Assembly: GCA_903839895.1 (NCBI GenBank)
Contig: CAIMDW010000004.1
Span: 1 to 32,552, forward strand
Origin: Candidatus Staskawiczbacteria bacterium
GTDB taxonomy: Bacteria > Patescibacteriota > Minisyncoccia > Minisyncoccales > Staskawiczbacteraceae
Direction of reading: 5' to 3'
Length of the DNA stretch: 32,552 nt
Shown piece by piece: positions 1-7,905 of the stretch. The notes beneath the pieces are model-generated. The model saw nothing but the letters and a program-made list of their open reading frames with translations. It ran no database searches and was not told the origin of the DNA. Position 1 is the stretch's first letter; each line of letters starts with the position of its first letter. The translations under genes were made by a program, and so were the position numbers.

Positions 1-74
1 CCCAATATGTACCAGATAATTTGAATACCCTTGTATATCGGCTTTGTTGTTGGAGAGTTATAAGATGATTCCAT
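1..74 (-). CDS. Partial CDS (5' end only), N-terminus MESSYNSPTTKPIYKGIQIIWYILG; likely small membrane protein (YggT-like?)
   Basis: ATG at 72-74 on the minus strand with an open frame running off the window edge; hydrophobic segment begins at QIIWYILG. Confidence 0.55.
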   Translation of the reverse strand, partial: MESSYNSPTTKPIYKGIQIIWYIL

Positions 75-114
75 ATTACTTTTATAAATTAATTTTTCCA
101 ATTACCGGCCTTAA

Positions 115-168
115 ATTACGAAATGAAAATTTTGATTTAAATTGGTTGTCTCAAAATCATTTCGTAAT
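115..168. repeat. 12-bp perfect inverted repeat (ATTACGAAATGA / TCATTTCGTAAT) with a 30-nt loop
   Basis: Arms at 115-126 and 157-168 read directly; lies between a putative promoter (176-190) and the ATG at 74. Confidence 0.7.
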
Positions 169-175
169 CTAAGGG

Positions 176-219
176 ACCTACTATATATGACAGCCTGCGC
201 GCAGATTTCTTACAACAAA
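176..219 (-). promoter_or_regulatory. Putative promoter/regulatory block shared with 3187-3230
   Basis: Same conserved block, upstream of the partial CDS at 1-74. Confidence 0.5.
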
Positions 220-242
220 AAACCGCCTCAATTAAAAGGCGG
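215..242 (-). terminator. Intrinsic terminator after the Nramp gene
   Basis: Minus strand CCGCCTTTTAATTGAGGCGG followed by TTTTTT. Confidence 0.8.
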
Positions 243-244
243 CC

Positions 245-1621
245 TTAAAAAACCATCGTCACAATTACTGTAATTCCCACTGCCGCCATAAGTATAGTGG
301 TGATCCAGCCGCATGCAGTGATGACTTTATGATTTTTATTGTCACCCATAACCTTTTTATCAGCGCTCATTTTGACAATGAAGAAAAGCACTATTGGAGC
401 AACCAGGCCATTGCCAACCGCCGACCAGATGAGAGCCTTGATGGGATCAAGGTGAAAATAATTTGCAGCAACAGCCACAATCATTGAAATGATTATGATT
501 CCGTAGAAAGCATACGCTTGCTTGAGTTTTAAGTAGAGCCCTTGCTTCCAACCGAAGCTTTCAGCCGTGGCGTACGCAGTTGAACCGGCCATCGTAGGAA
601 TAGCAAGAAGCCCTGTGCCGATAATTCCCAACGCAAAGAAAAAATATGTAAGTTCTCCGCCAAACGGCTTGATTGCCAAAGCGGCTTGATCGGCGGTTGC
701 AATATTTGTTATGCCATGAGCATAAAGAGTCGCAGCGCAAGCGGTGATAATAAAAAACATAATAAGGTTAGAAAAAAACATGCCAGACCACGTGTCTTTG
801 CGCATATCCTTTATTTCTCTTTTTGTCACATTTTCCTTGCGCAATTGAATAGTCTTTTCTCCTTTCAGTATCTGCTCTTCAACTTCCTGGGATGTTTGCC
901 AAAAGAAAAGATAAGGCGAAATGGTCGTGCCTAAAATAGCGCATAACAAGAAAATTTGGTTGCGATTAAAATTAATAGACGGAATAAATGTATATCTTAA
1001 CACTTCTCCCCAGTCCATATGCACTGAAAAAGCAGTAAAAACATATGCAAAAAGCGCAAGCGTCAGATATTTTAAGATTCTTGAATATTGGGCATAAGTG
1101 GTAAAAATTTGCAAAAGCAGGATAATCAGGCCGAATATGGTAACGCACATTACAAAACCGAAGCTGGGGACAAGAAGCCTCGTGGCAGCCGCCATGGCTC
1201 CCAAGTCAGCGGCAATGTTCAGAGTGTTTGCAAAAAAAAGAAGCAATATGACGCCATAAAGAATTTTTTTTGAATAATTGCGCCGGATGTTTGCAGCCAA
1301 TCCCTGCCCCGTCACTATTCCAATGCGAGCGCACATTTCCTGCACCATCGCCATGAAAGGAAATGTAAACAATGACAGCCAAATAAGCTGGAATCCATAC
1401 TGAGCTCCTGTCTGGGAATATGTGGCTATGCCCGAAGGATCATCGTCCGCCGCGCCAGTTACAAGCCCCGGACCCAAAACATCGATATATTCTTCAGTCA
1501 TTTTGAAAGGCTGTCCTTTCAAAAGCGCTTCTTTTTCCTTTAAAATGACATGGATGGTTCTATCCAAAACTTTAGCAGGGGCTTCGGCAATTTTCTCGGC
1601 TATTTTTTCAGCGTCAATCAT
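245..1621 (-). CDS. Nramp-family divalent metal (Mn/Fe) transporter
   Basis: Multi-TM protein with Nramp-like DDDPSGIATYSQTGAQYG and GTTISPYLFFWQTSQE motifs. Start MIDAEKIAEK (1621) preferred; the track start at 1669 overlaps a terminator hairpin. Confidence 0.88.
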   Translation of the reverse strand: MIDAEKIAEKIAEAPAKVLDRTIHVILKEKEALLKGQPFKMTEEYIDVLGPGLVTGAADDDPSGIATYSQTGAQYGFQLIWLSLFTFPFMAMVQEMCARIGIVTGQGLAANIRRNYSKKILYGVILLLFFANTLNIAADLGAMAAATRLLVPSFGFVMCVTIFGLIILLLQIFTTYAQYSRILKYLTLALFAYVFTAFSVHMDWGEVLRYTFIPSINFNRNQIFLLCAILGTTISPYLFFWQTSQEVEEQILKGEKTIQLRKENVTKREIKDMRKDTWSGMFFSNLIMFFIITACAATLYAHGITNIATADQAALAIKPFGGELTYFFFALGIIGTGLLAIPTMAGSTAYATAESFGWKQGLYLKLKQAYAFYGIIIISMIVAVAANYFHLDPIKALIWSAVGNGLVAPIVLFFIVKMSADKKVMGDNKNHKVITACGWITTILMAAVGITVIVTMVF

Positions 1622-1656
1622 ATAATTAACTTTAACATGAAACATAGAAGAAGCAA

Positions 1657-1686
1657 AAAACCACCCCAATTAAAAGGTGGTTTTAA
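1657..1686 (-). terminator. Intrinsic terminator after the DUF2892-like gene
   Basis: Minus strand CCACCTTTTAATTGGGGTGG followed by TTTTTT. Confidence 0.7.
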
Positions 1687-1711
1687 GTTAAATAATGCTG
1701 CGACATATTTG

Positions 1712-1912
1712 CTATTTCCTTATTGTTGAGATATTAAATAGTTTGTATGAAGGACAAAAACCAGAGGCTGCTGTGATAATGGCGATAGCACCTAAAATAT
1801 ATAAAATTATACTCAAAATACCAAATGAGTAGTAAGCGACTACTAACAGTATTAAACCGACTACCGTCCTAATAATTCTATCAACTGAACTCTCATTTTG
1901 ATATTTTTTCAT
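1712..1912 (-). CDS. DUF2892/YgaP-type small membrane protein
   Basis: 66 aa with DRIIRTVVGLILLVVAYY...ITAASGFCPSYKLF, typical of DUF2892. Confidence 0.8.
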   Translation of the reverse strand: MKKYQNESSVDRIIRTVVGLILLVVAYYSFGILSIILYILGAIAIITAASGFCPSYKLFNISTIRK

Positions 1913-1945
1913 ATTTTACGTCTGACTAACCGTGTTAAATATATT

Positions 1946-2227
1946 TTATTCTGTTAATTTTTCAACTTCTTTTTTTCCTGCCTTTAATTCTCCTAACTGT
2001 TCTTTGTCTAACTTAAACAAAATGGCCTCAAATTCCCCAATATGAGTTTTTTCCTCTTTTGCTATATCCAACAAAATTTTTATGATATTTTCATCTTCAG
2101 TTGTTGCCGCTAACTGCTCATAAAGATTAACGGCGTCTAACTCTGCTATAATCCCCAATCTTAATATCTCTTTATTAACATCTTCTTTTTTTAAATTTTT
2201 AAAATTTATTGGTGTTTGCGAAAGCAT
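1946..2227 (-). CDS. Small ferritin-like/rubrerythrin-superfamily protein, resembling the ferritin-like domain associated with encapsulins
   Basis: 93 aa with LGIIAELDAVNLYEQLAATTEDENIIKILLDIAKEEKTHIGEFEAIL (E...E and EExxH metal-ligand pattern). Confidence 0.75.
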   Translation of the reverse strand: MLSQTPINFKNLKKEDVNKEILRLGIIAELDAVNLYEQLAATTEDENIIKILLDIAKEEKTHIGEFEAILFKLDKEQLGELKAGKKEVEKLTE

Positions 2228-2273
2228 ATTTTTATTATTTTAGTTTACATCCTAATCCTTCGGCCTTTATTCT

Positions 2274-2420
2274 TTAGCTAATTTTTTTCCCAGTGACAAA
2301 ATGCCAAATAATCGAGATAAGAGCCACGACTAAAAGTATATGAATTAAACCGCCAAGTGGATAGAACAAGACCCCAAGAAGCCAAAGAACTATTAATATA
2401 ACCGCTATTTCTAAAAACAT
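2274..2420 (-). CDS. lmo0937/DUF5670-like 48-aa membrane protein, absent from the ORF track because of its length
   Basis: Own translation: MFLEIAVILIVLWLLGVLFYPLGGLIHILLVVALISIIWHFVTGKKIS*; GGFIHILLV-like core. Confidence 0.8.
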   Translation of the reverse strand: MFLEIAVILIVLWLLGVLFYPLGGLIHILLVVALISIIWHFVTGKKIS

Positions 2421-2443
2421 AATTTTTTATTATTTTAATTTTA

Positions 2444-2683
2444 TTATTTTTGTGGAGTAGCCGAAGAGCTTGTAGAACTTGTCGGTGCCGAGGAAGTAAC
2501 AGGGTTAGTAACATTTATGTTCGTGGTGCTAGCTGGATTCTGATTTTTCTGAATCATTGGCAAGCCATATACGAAAAAGAGCACAACCGCTGCAATGATT
2601 ACAATTATTATAACAAGAACTGCTACTAAATTTGACCCCGAGTCATCTGTATTGCCTGAAGGAGTATTAATTACTGTTGTCAT
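2444..2683 (-). CDS. Single-TM small hypothetical protein with Ser/Thr/Pro-rich tail
   Basis: TM segment LVAVLVIIIVIIAAVVLFFVYGLPMI followed by a low-complexity STP-rich C-terminus. Confidence 0.6.
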   Translation of the reverse strand: MTTVINTPSGNTDDSGSNLVAVLVIIIVIIAAVVLFFVYGLPMIQKNQNPASTTNINVTNPVTSSAPTSSTSSSATPQK

Positions 2684-2728
2684 ATTTTTTTATTTTTATT
2701 TAAATTTTTATTATTTTGTCGACCCTGC

Positions 2729-3175
2729 TCATAAACTAGTAGATAACTTAATCAGCCAATCGTGAAACTGCTGTAAAATATTGCCAAAAGGCAAATCGCT
2801 CACTTTAATGTTTACCGGAATGGTTGTTTTTACCGGCACTTGTATCGTCATATCTATGGGCACACTTGCATCTATTGGAATTGCAATATTCACCGGTTGG
2901 CCCGTAACTGGATTTGTCACCGACACATTTACGGTAGTTTTAATTGGAATGGTGGTTTTAATAGGAACACTAAAGGTATTGTCAATTGCCACATTCGCAG
3001 CGAATGGAGTAACGGCAGATTGAGATTGCATTTGCTTGACCATGCCAGCCACCTGCACAGCCTCAGCAGAAATTTGGTTTTTGATATTAAACAAAAAAAC
3101 AAATAATATAACATTTATAACTGACAAAATTAAAATCGCGCCCATAAAAAAATATTTTATTATTTTTGTTTCCAT
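2729..3175 (-). CDS. Membrane-anchored hypothetical protein with repeated I/V-P-V/I-x-T-T/x-I units
   Basis: N-terminal TM helix, then PIKTTIPIKTTVNVSV...IPIDASVPIDMTIQVPVKTTIPVNIKV. Confidence 0.65.
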   Translation of the reverse strand: METKIIKYFFMGAILILSVINVILFVFLFNIKNQISAEAVQVAGMVKQMQSQSAVTPFAANVAIDNTFSVPIKTTIPIKTTVNVSVTNPVTGQPVNIAIPIDASVPIDMTIQVPVKTTIPVNIKVSDLPFGNILQQFHDWLIKLSTSL

Positions 3176-3186
3176 ATTTTTAATCG

Positions 3187-3230
3187 GTTTATACTATATA
3201 TGACAGTCTATGCATCGATTCCTTACAAAC
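3187..3230 (-). promoter_or_regulatory. Putative promoter/regulatory block shared with 176-219
   Basis: Minus strand GTTTGTAAGGAATCGATGCATAGACTGTCATATATAGTA matches GTTGTAAGAAATCTGCGCGCAGGCTGTCATATATAGTA at 176-219. Confidence 0.5.
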
Positions 3231-3260
3231 AAAAAACCGGCAAGACATCGTCGGTTTTTT
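3231..3260 (-). terminator. Intrinsic terminator downstream of tRNA-Leu
   Basis: AAAAAACCG...CGGTTTTTT hairpin. Confidence 0.65.
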
Positions 3261-3268
3261 GTTGTTTG

Positions 3269-3351
3269 TGCCCAGGGCGGGAGTCGAACCCGCATGAACT
3301 TTCGCTCAAAGGATTTTAAGTCCTTCGTGTATACCATTCCACCACCTGGGC
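3269..3351 (-). tRNA. tRNA-Leu(TAA)
   Basis: Acceptor stem GCCCAGG/CCTGGGC, long variable arm, anticodon loop of GGACTTAAAATCC, GGTTCGACTCC T-arm. Confidence 0.93.
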
Positions 3352-3362
3352 ATATTTGGATG

Positions 3363-3434
3363 AGGCACGGGCGGGAATTGAACCCACGTATAAGGGATTT
3401 GCAGTCCCTTGCATTACCACTTTGCTACCGTGCC
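3363..3434 (-). tRNA. tRNA-Cys(GCA)
   Basis: Acceptor GGCACGG/CCGTGCC, anticodon arm GGGACTGCAAATCCC, T-arm GGTTCAATTCC. Confidence 0.93.
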
Positions 3435-3456
3435 GTTTTTTTATTCTACCAGTTTT

Positions 3457-3813
3457 TTACTCTTTTTCAATCTCGCCTTCGCTTTTTGCCTCGTGCAGCA
3501 ATTTTTCAATTCGGTCGGCCTTGCTGACGGAATTATCCTTTACAAACTTTATTTTTGGAATTGGGCGCATTTTTAAAGTCCTGTTTATCTGGTACTGGAC
3601 GTCATAAACAGATTTATTCAATGCATTTAAAACTCCTTCAGACCTGTTTTCAGGAAACACAGAAATATATGTTTTAGCCTCAATCAAGTTTCCTGTGGCT
3701 TCCACGTGAGTCAAGGTGACCAAAACTTCTGGAGAAAAAGCAAAATCCTTCAGTAATATTTTGCTTATTTCGTGCTCCAATAATGAATTTATTTTTTCAA
3801 TTCTTAGCGCCAT
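3457..3813 (-). CDS. rbfA: Ribosome-binding factor A
   Basis: RbfA-like fold pattern (EISKILLKDFAF...VTLTHVEATGNLIEAKTYISVFP...RPIPKIKFVKDNS); adjacent to infB. Confidence 0.88.
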   Translation of the reverse strand: MALRIEKINSLLEHEISKILLKDFAFSPEVLVTLTHVEATGNLIEAKTYISVFPENRSEGVLNALNKSVYDVQYQINRTLKMRPIPKIKFVKDNSVSKADRIEKLLHEAKSEGEIEKE

Positions 3814-3815
3814 AT

Positions 3816-5327
3816 TTATAATTCGCCTTTTTTACGGCCTTCCACATAAGCCACGATTATGTCTCCTTTTTCTATTTTTATATTTCCCTCGAAAAGTATG
3901 CCTGCTTCGTCGCCTTTTTTAAGCTCGGCAATGTCTTTTTTATCCCTTTGCAGATTTATAATCCTGCCCGTGCCAACTTTTCGGTCATCCCGGAAAACCT
4001 CAAGCTTCAAGCCTTTTTTCATCTGGCCTTCGGTAATTTTTCCGCCCACAATCTGCCTGTTTTTCTCGCCCCAGAAAACCAGCAAAGTCTTCAGTTTTCC
4101 AATGTCGTCGCGAGTCGTTTCAGGCTCCAATATTTTCTCCAAGCTATTCCTGACGTCCTGTATCAATTCATAAATTATGGTAAAAGTTTTTATCCTCAGC
4201 CGCTTATCCAAATCATTCCTCATATATTGCAAAACTGTATTGCCAATTTTTACGCGGAATCCCACAATTATAGCTTTTGACATTTCAGCCAGCTTGGCAT
4301 CGGTTTCATTTATTTCCCCGACTTCAGACTTTAAAATGCGCAAGGTAACCTTGTCTTGCGGCAAATTCTTCAGCATGGCTTCAATGGCTTCCAATGATCC
4401 GTAAACGTCGCCCTTCAAAATAATGTTCAAAGTTTTTTTGCTTGGATCTGAATCTATGACAGTTGAACCAACTTCCCTTTTTGGAATTTCTTTTTTTATT
4501 TCCGCCATCGCTTCTTCGGCCGTTGCATAACTCTTAAATCTTTCGCCCACAGCAGGCACCTTGTCAAAACCCAAAATAATTACGGGCTGAGAAGGGGAGG
4601 CCTCTTTTATCGGCATGCCCTTAAAATCTTCCAAATGCCTTATTTTTGCCAGGGCAATATCTGTGGCGATTATGTCTTTATTCTGCAAAATTCCCTTTTT
4701 AACAATAGCTGTAGCTATTGGGCCTTTTCCGCCGTCCATATATGATTCTATTATCAAGCCTTCGGCAGGCACGCCAAGTTCCGGCTTTAACTCCTGCAAA
4801 TCTGCCACCAATAAAATTACATCCAGTAATTCGTCTATGCCTGTTTTTTCTTTGGCTGAAACCTCCACAGAAGGAATTTCTCCTCCGAAAGATTCCACGA
4901 CAACATCCGATTTAGCCAACTCTCCTTTTATTTTTTCAGGATTTGCATTTGGCAAATCAATTTTATTCAAGACCACGATCATTGGAATTTCTGCCCGTTT
5001 TATAGCCATTATGGCTTCTTTGGTCTGTGGCTGGACTGATTGAGCAGCATCTACTACCAGCAGAGCAATATCAGCCACTTCAGCTCCTCTGGCGCGCATC
5101 GCAGAAAACGCCTCGTGTCCGGGCGTATCAATAAAAGTTATTTTCTTTCCTTTTTCTTCCACTTCGTAGGCCCCAATATGCTGAGTAATTCCGCCCGATT
5201 CTTTGGCTGTAATTTTAAAATCGCGGATGGCTTCCAAAAGCGAAGACTTTCCATGATCTACATGTCCCAAAACCACCACCACCGGCGGCCTGTTTGCAAT
5301 TTCAGTTTTTATATCTTTTTTCATCAT
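3816..5327 (-). CDS. infB: Translation initiation factor IF-2 (short form)
   Basis: [54 protein letters not shown]-motifs. Confidence 0.97.
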   Translation of the reverse strand: MMKKDIKTEIANRPPVVVVLGHVDHGKSSLLEAIRDFKITAKESGGITQHIGAYEVEEKGKKITFIDTPGHEAFSAMRARGAEVADIALLVVDAAQSVQPQTKEAIMAIKRAEIPMIVVLNKIDLPNANPEKIKGELAKSDVVVESFGGEIPSVEVSAKEKTGIDELLDVILLVADLQELKPELGVPAEGLIIESYMDGGKGPIATAIVKKGILQNKDIIATDIALAKIRHLEDFKGMPIKEASPSQPVIILGFDKVPAVGERFKSYATAEEAMAEIKKEIPKREVGSTVIDSDPSKKTLNIILKGDVYGSLEAIEAMLKNLPQDKVTLRILKSEVGEINETDAKLAEMSKAIIVGFRVKIGNTVLQYMRNDLDKRLRIKTFTIIYELIQDVRNSLEKILEPETTRDDIGKLKTLLVFWGEKNRQIVGGKITEGQMKKGLKLEVFRDDRKVGTGRIINLQRDKKDIAELKKGDEAGILFEGNIKIEKGDIIVAYVEGRKKGEL

Positions 5328-5797
5328 GATTTTATCGCTTTCGCTATTGCTTGTTTTTCTTCTTCAGACAAGGTTTGCTCTGCCTTCCCGGCTTTTAAAG
5401 CCTTAGCATAAACCCTGTTTCCTTCCTTTACAAAAAGGCTGGAGAGCACGAACCCATTGTTCTTGTCGTCTAGCATGGCAATCACAAAACTCTGGTTTCC
5501 TCCCATTTCTTTAAAGGGATTGTATCTTATGATTCCTGTTTTTCTTATGGTTGTCAGGGAAATTTCTTCCAAATTTTTGATTTTAGCAAAAGCGTTTTTT
5601 ATCTGCTCGTCCAAATCACTGTTCTTTTCTTTCTGCCGAAGCAAAACTTCCTTAAAATCCTTTGTCTTGGAACCTTTAAAAAACTCATCGGTCTTGCGGT
5701 TTATCTGCCAAAAGCGCCAAACCAAAAAAGAATTAGCCGCAGCCAATAACACAACAATTACACCTAAAAACAAAAAAATTGTTGTCTGTTCCGACAT
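5324..5797 (-). CDS. DUF4446-like membrane-anchored protein
   Basis: N-terminal TM, coiled region, GIIRYNPFKEMGGNQSFVIAMLDDKNNGFVLSSLF motif; ATGA overlap with infB. Confidence 0.8.
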   Translation of the reverse strand: MSEQTTIFLFLGVIVVLLAAANSFLVWRFWQINRKTDEFFKGSKTKDFKEVLLRQKEKNSDLDEQIKNAFAKIKNLEEISLTTIRKTGIIRYNPFKEMGGNQSFVIAMLDDKNNGFVLSSLFVKEGNRVYAKALKAGKAEQTLSEEEKQAIAKAIKS

Positions 5798-5828
5798 ACA
5801 ATTATATTACAACTAATTTGACAAAACT

Positions 5829-6896
5829 TCAATGATTCTTGTCTAATATGCTCCAAATGGCGGGATCCTCCCAGCCCAGTTGCCAGGCCGAAAATCCGCG
5901 AAAATTATTGGCTTTTGCGATATTCAGCTTAGCCTGAAAACTGTCTTTGTTTTCAAACCAAATCTTATAGTTTTTTGGGCCTGCAAAATAGGTAAGCGAT
6001 GAAACCCCAATTGCCGGGTCAAAATTTAATAAATACTTAAAATTTGCCATTACGCTAGCCACATGCTGATAAGTTCCGTAAGACACTTTTTTACCGGTAT
6101 CCGTATCCCATTTCCAAAAATAAAGGGGAGTACCCAGTGACAATTTTTCTGGCGGAATTTTGCCTTTCACATAGTCTAAAGTTGCATTTACATAGTCTAA
6201 AGACGAAGACGGTCCTTTAGATTTTTGGTTGTCATAAGTCATAAAACTCACAAAATCAGTAGCATTTGCAATCTTCTGGTAGTCATAAGCTCCACTCCAA
6301 TTTTTAAAGTCATCTGAATCTTCAAAATCTACTGTTCTTGGCACCACCGCCACGCTAAAAGTCAGGTTATTCTTTTTAAAAACTAAAGACGTTTTTTGCA
6401 CAAAAGCTGTAAACAAATCCTTGTCCAAATAGCTTATATTTTCAAAATCAAACTGCCAGCCAATAAATTTATTGGCTTTGGCGCTTTTTACCAAATAATT
6501 TATGACTTTGTCCTGACCAGCGGGCGACAAAAGCAAATTATGCATTATTTTCTGGCTAAAATCCGCGTTTATCACCAAAGGCATCACTTTCATCTGGTGG
6601 TCTTTTATGGCTTTAGCCAGTTTCGGCCCAAAAGCTCCGGAAACCGCAAAACCAGAATTCACCGAAAAATACTGCGGAGCCAAAATATCAATTTTATCCC
6701 AATTCTTATTTATGCTCGAGACCGCGCTTTCTGCATTTTTAGGCTCTAAATAAAAAACGCCTTCGGGTTTATAAGTTTTAGAAACTGCTATAGCATTATT
6801 AACAGGCGCTAGTTTTTTTGCAGGCAATTTGTACAAAAAAAATGCTCCAACGCAAGCGAGCAAAAAGGATAACAATAAATATTTTTTAGCGCTCAT
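5829..6896 (-). CDS. Glycoside hydrolase family 18-like protein (YaaH/chitinase-like fold), secreted or membrane-anchored
   Basis: Signal/TM helix then GWQFDFENIS (DxE active-site-like), FVSFMTYDNQ, SLGTPLYFWKW, GFSAWQLGWEDPAIW. Confidence 0.82.
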   Translation of the reverse strand: MSAKKYLLLSFLLACVGAFFLYKLPAKKLAPVNNAIAVSKTYKPEGVFYLEPKNAESAVSSINKNWDKIDILAPQYFSVNSGFAVSGAFGPKLAKAIKDHQMKVMPLVINADFSQKIMHNLLLSPAGQDKVINYLVKSAKANKFIGWQFDFENISYLDKDLFTAFVQKTSLVFKKNNLTFSVAVVPRTVDFEDSDDFKNWSGAYDYQKIANATDFVSFMTYDNQKSKGPSSSLDYVNATLDYVKGKIPPEKLSLGTPLYFWKWDTDTGKKVSYGTYQHVASVMANFKYLLNFDPAIGVSSLTYFAGPKNYKIWFENKDSFQAKLNIAKANNFRGFSAWQLGWEDPAIWSILDKNH

Positions 6897-7848
6897 ATTT
6901 ATATCCTACCATAAAATTTTGTATTACCTTCTTTGTTTCTTTTGCATTTTTGACTTTCATCAGGTTTTCGCGGAGTTCTCTTGCACCTTCGAAATTTTTG
7001 GCGTAGGCATGGAAGTGTTTTTTCATGCTTTCAAAATGCTTGCTGGGACAATTTTTCTCGAATATTTTGGCGTGCTCGGCAATTGCGTTTAACCGTTCTG
7101 ACAGAGTAGGGGAATAGTCGGCGAAAAACCACGGGTCTCCTACAATTGCCCTGCCAATCATTATGCCATCCACGCCCGTTTCTTTTATCAATTTTTTAGC
7201 TTCTGCTAAAGTTTTTACGTCACCATTTCCAATAATCAAAGTTTCTGGCGCAATTTTGTCTCGAAGCTTTACAATCTCCTTTGCCAACTCCCAATGGGCT
7301 TGGCCGGTATAAGCTTCTTTTTTAGTGCGAAAATGCACAGTTAAAGCCGAAATATTTTCTTCTAAAATTGCGGGAATCCATTTGGAAATTTCATTTTTGT
7401 TGTACCCGATGCGAGTTTTTACAGAAACTGGAATTTTACCCGCACCTTTTTTAGCGGCCCTAATTATTTCTTTTGCCAAAGCCGGATTTTTTATCAGCGC
7501 AGCTCCTCCGCCTTTTTTCTCAATATTTGTATCGGGACATCCCATATTTATGTCTATTCCGTCAAAGCCAAGCTCGGCAACCAAAGCCGCCGCTTTTTCA
7601 AATTGCTCAGCCGTACCGCCAAAAAGTTGGGCGACTATTGGGCGCTCTTTTTTATTGAATTTCAAAAGTTCCATATAATACGGTTTTCCGCGCGAAAACA
7701 ATCCTTCAGCTGAAACAAATTCAGTCCAAAAAACGCTGGGCTTGCCGTATTTTAAAAACATCTGGCGAAATGCGTCGTCAGTCACCCCAGACATTGGGGC
7801 AGCAACCATAATCGGTTTTTTTAATTTTTTCCAAAATCCTTCTGCCAT
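6886..7848 (-). CDS. dus: tRNA-dihydrouridine synthase
   Basis: APMSGVTDDAFR, GFDGIDINMGCPDTNIEKKGGGAALIKNP, VSVKTRIGY, GNGDVKTLAEA, GIMIGRAIVGDPW. Confidence 0.92.
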   Translation of the reverse strand: MAEGFWKKLKKPIMVAAPMSGVTDDAFRQMFLKYGKPSVFWTEFVSAEGLFSRGKPYYMELLKFNKKERPIVAQLFGGTAEQFEKAAALVAELGFDGIDINMGCPDTNIEKKGGGAALIKNPALAKEIIRAAKKGAGKIPVSVKTRIGYNKNEISKWIPAILEENISALTVHFRTKKEAYTGQAHWELAKEIVKLRDKIAPETLIIGNGDVKTLAEAKKLIKETGVDGIMIGRAIVGDPWFFADYSPTLSERLNAIAEHAKIFEKNCPSKHFESMKKHFHAYAKNFEGARELRENLMKVKNAKETKKVIQNFMVGYKYER

Positions 7849-7870
7849 TGCTTGTATTTATAGCCTAAAT

Positions 7871-7900
7871 TTGGATATTTTGCAAAATAACAGGTACAAT
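7871..7900 (+). promoter_or_regulatory. Putative promoter for recQ (TTGGAT-N18-TACAAT), possibly leaderless
   Basis: -10 ends 5 nt before the recQ ATG at 7906. Confidence 0.4.
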
Positions 7901-7905
7901 ATGTT

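Noticed and set aside
2278-2514. 78-aa ORF on the minus strand
   Set aside because: Overlaps two better-supported small membrane genes (2274-2420 and 2444-2683) in another frame.
3210-3607. Plus-strand ORFs at 3210-3527 and 3356-3607
   Set aside because: They read antisense through tRNA-Leu and tRNA-Cys and into rbfA; the GGSRTRMNF/AGIEPTYK type peptides are classic tRNA-antisense artefacts.
6165-6205. Short direct repeat acatagtctaaag x2
   Set aside because: Codes for LDYVNATLDYVKG inside the GH18-like protein; chance local repeat.
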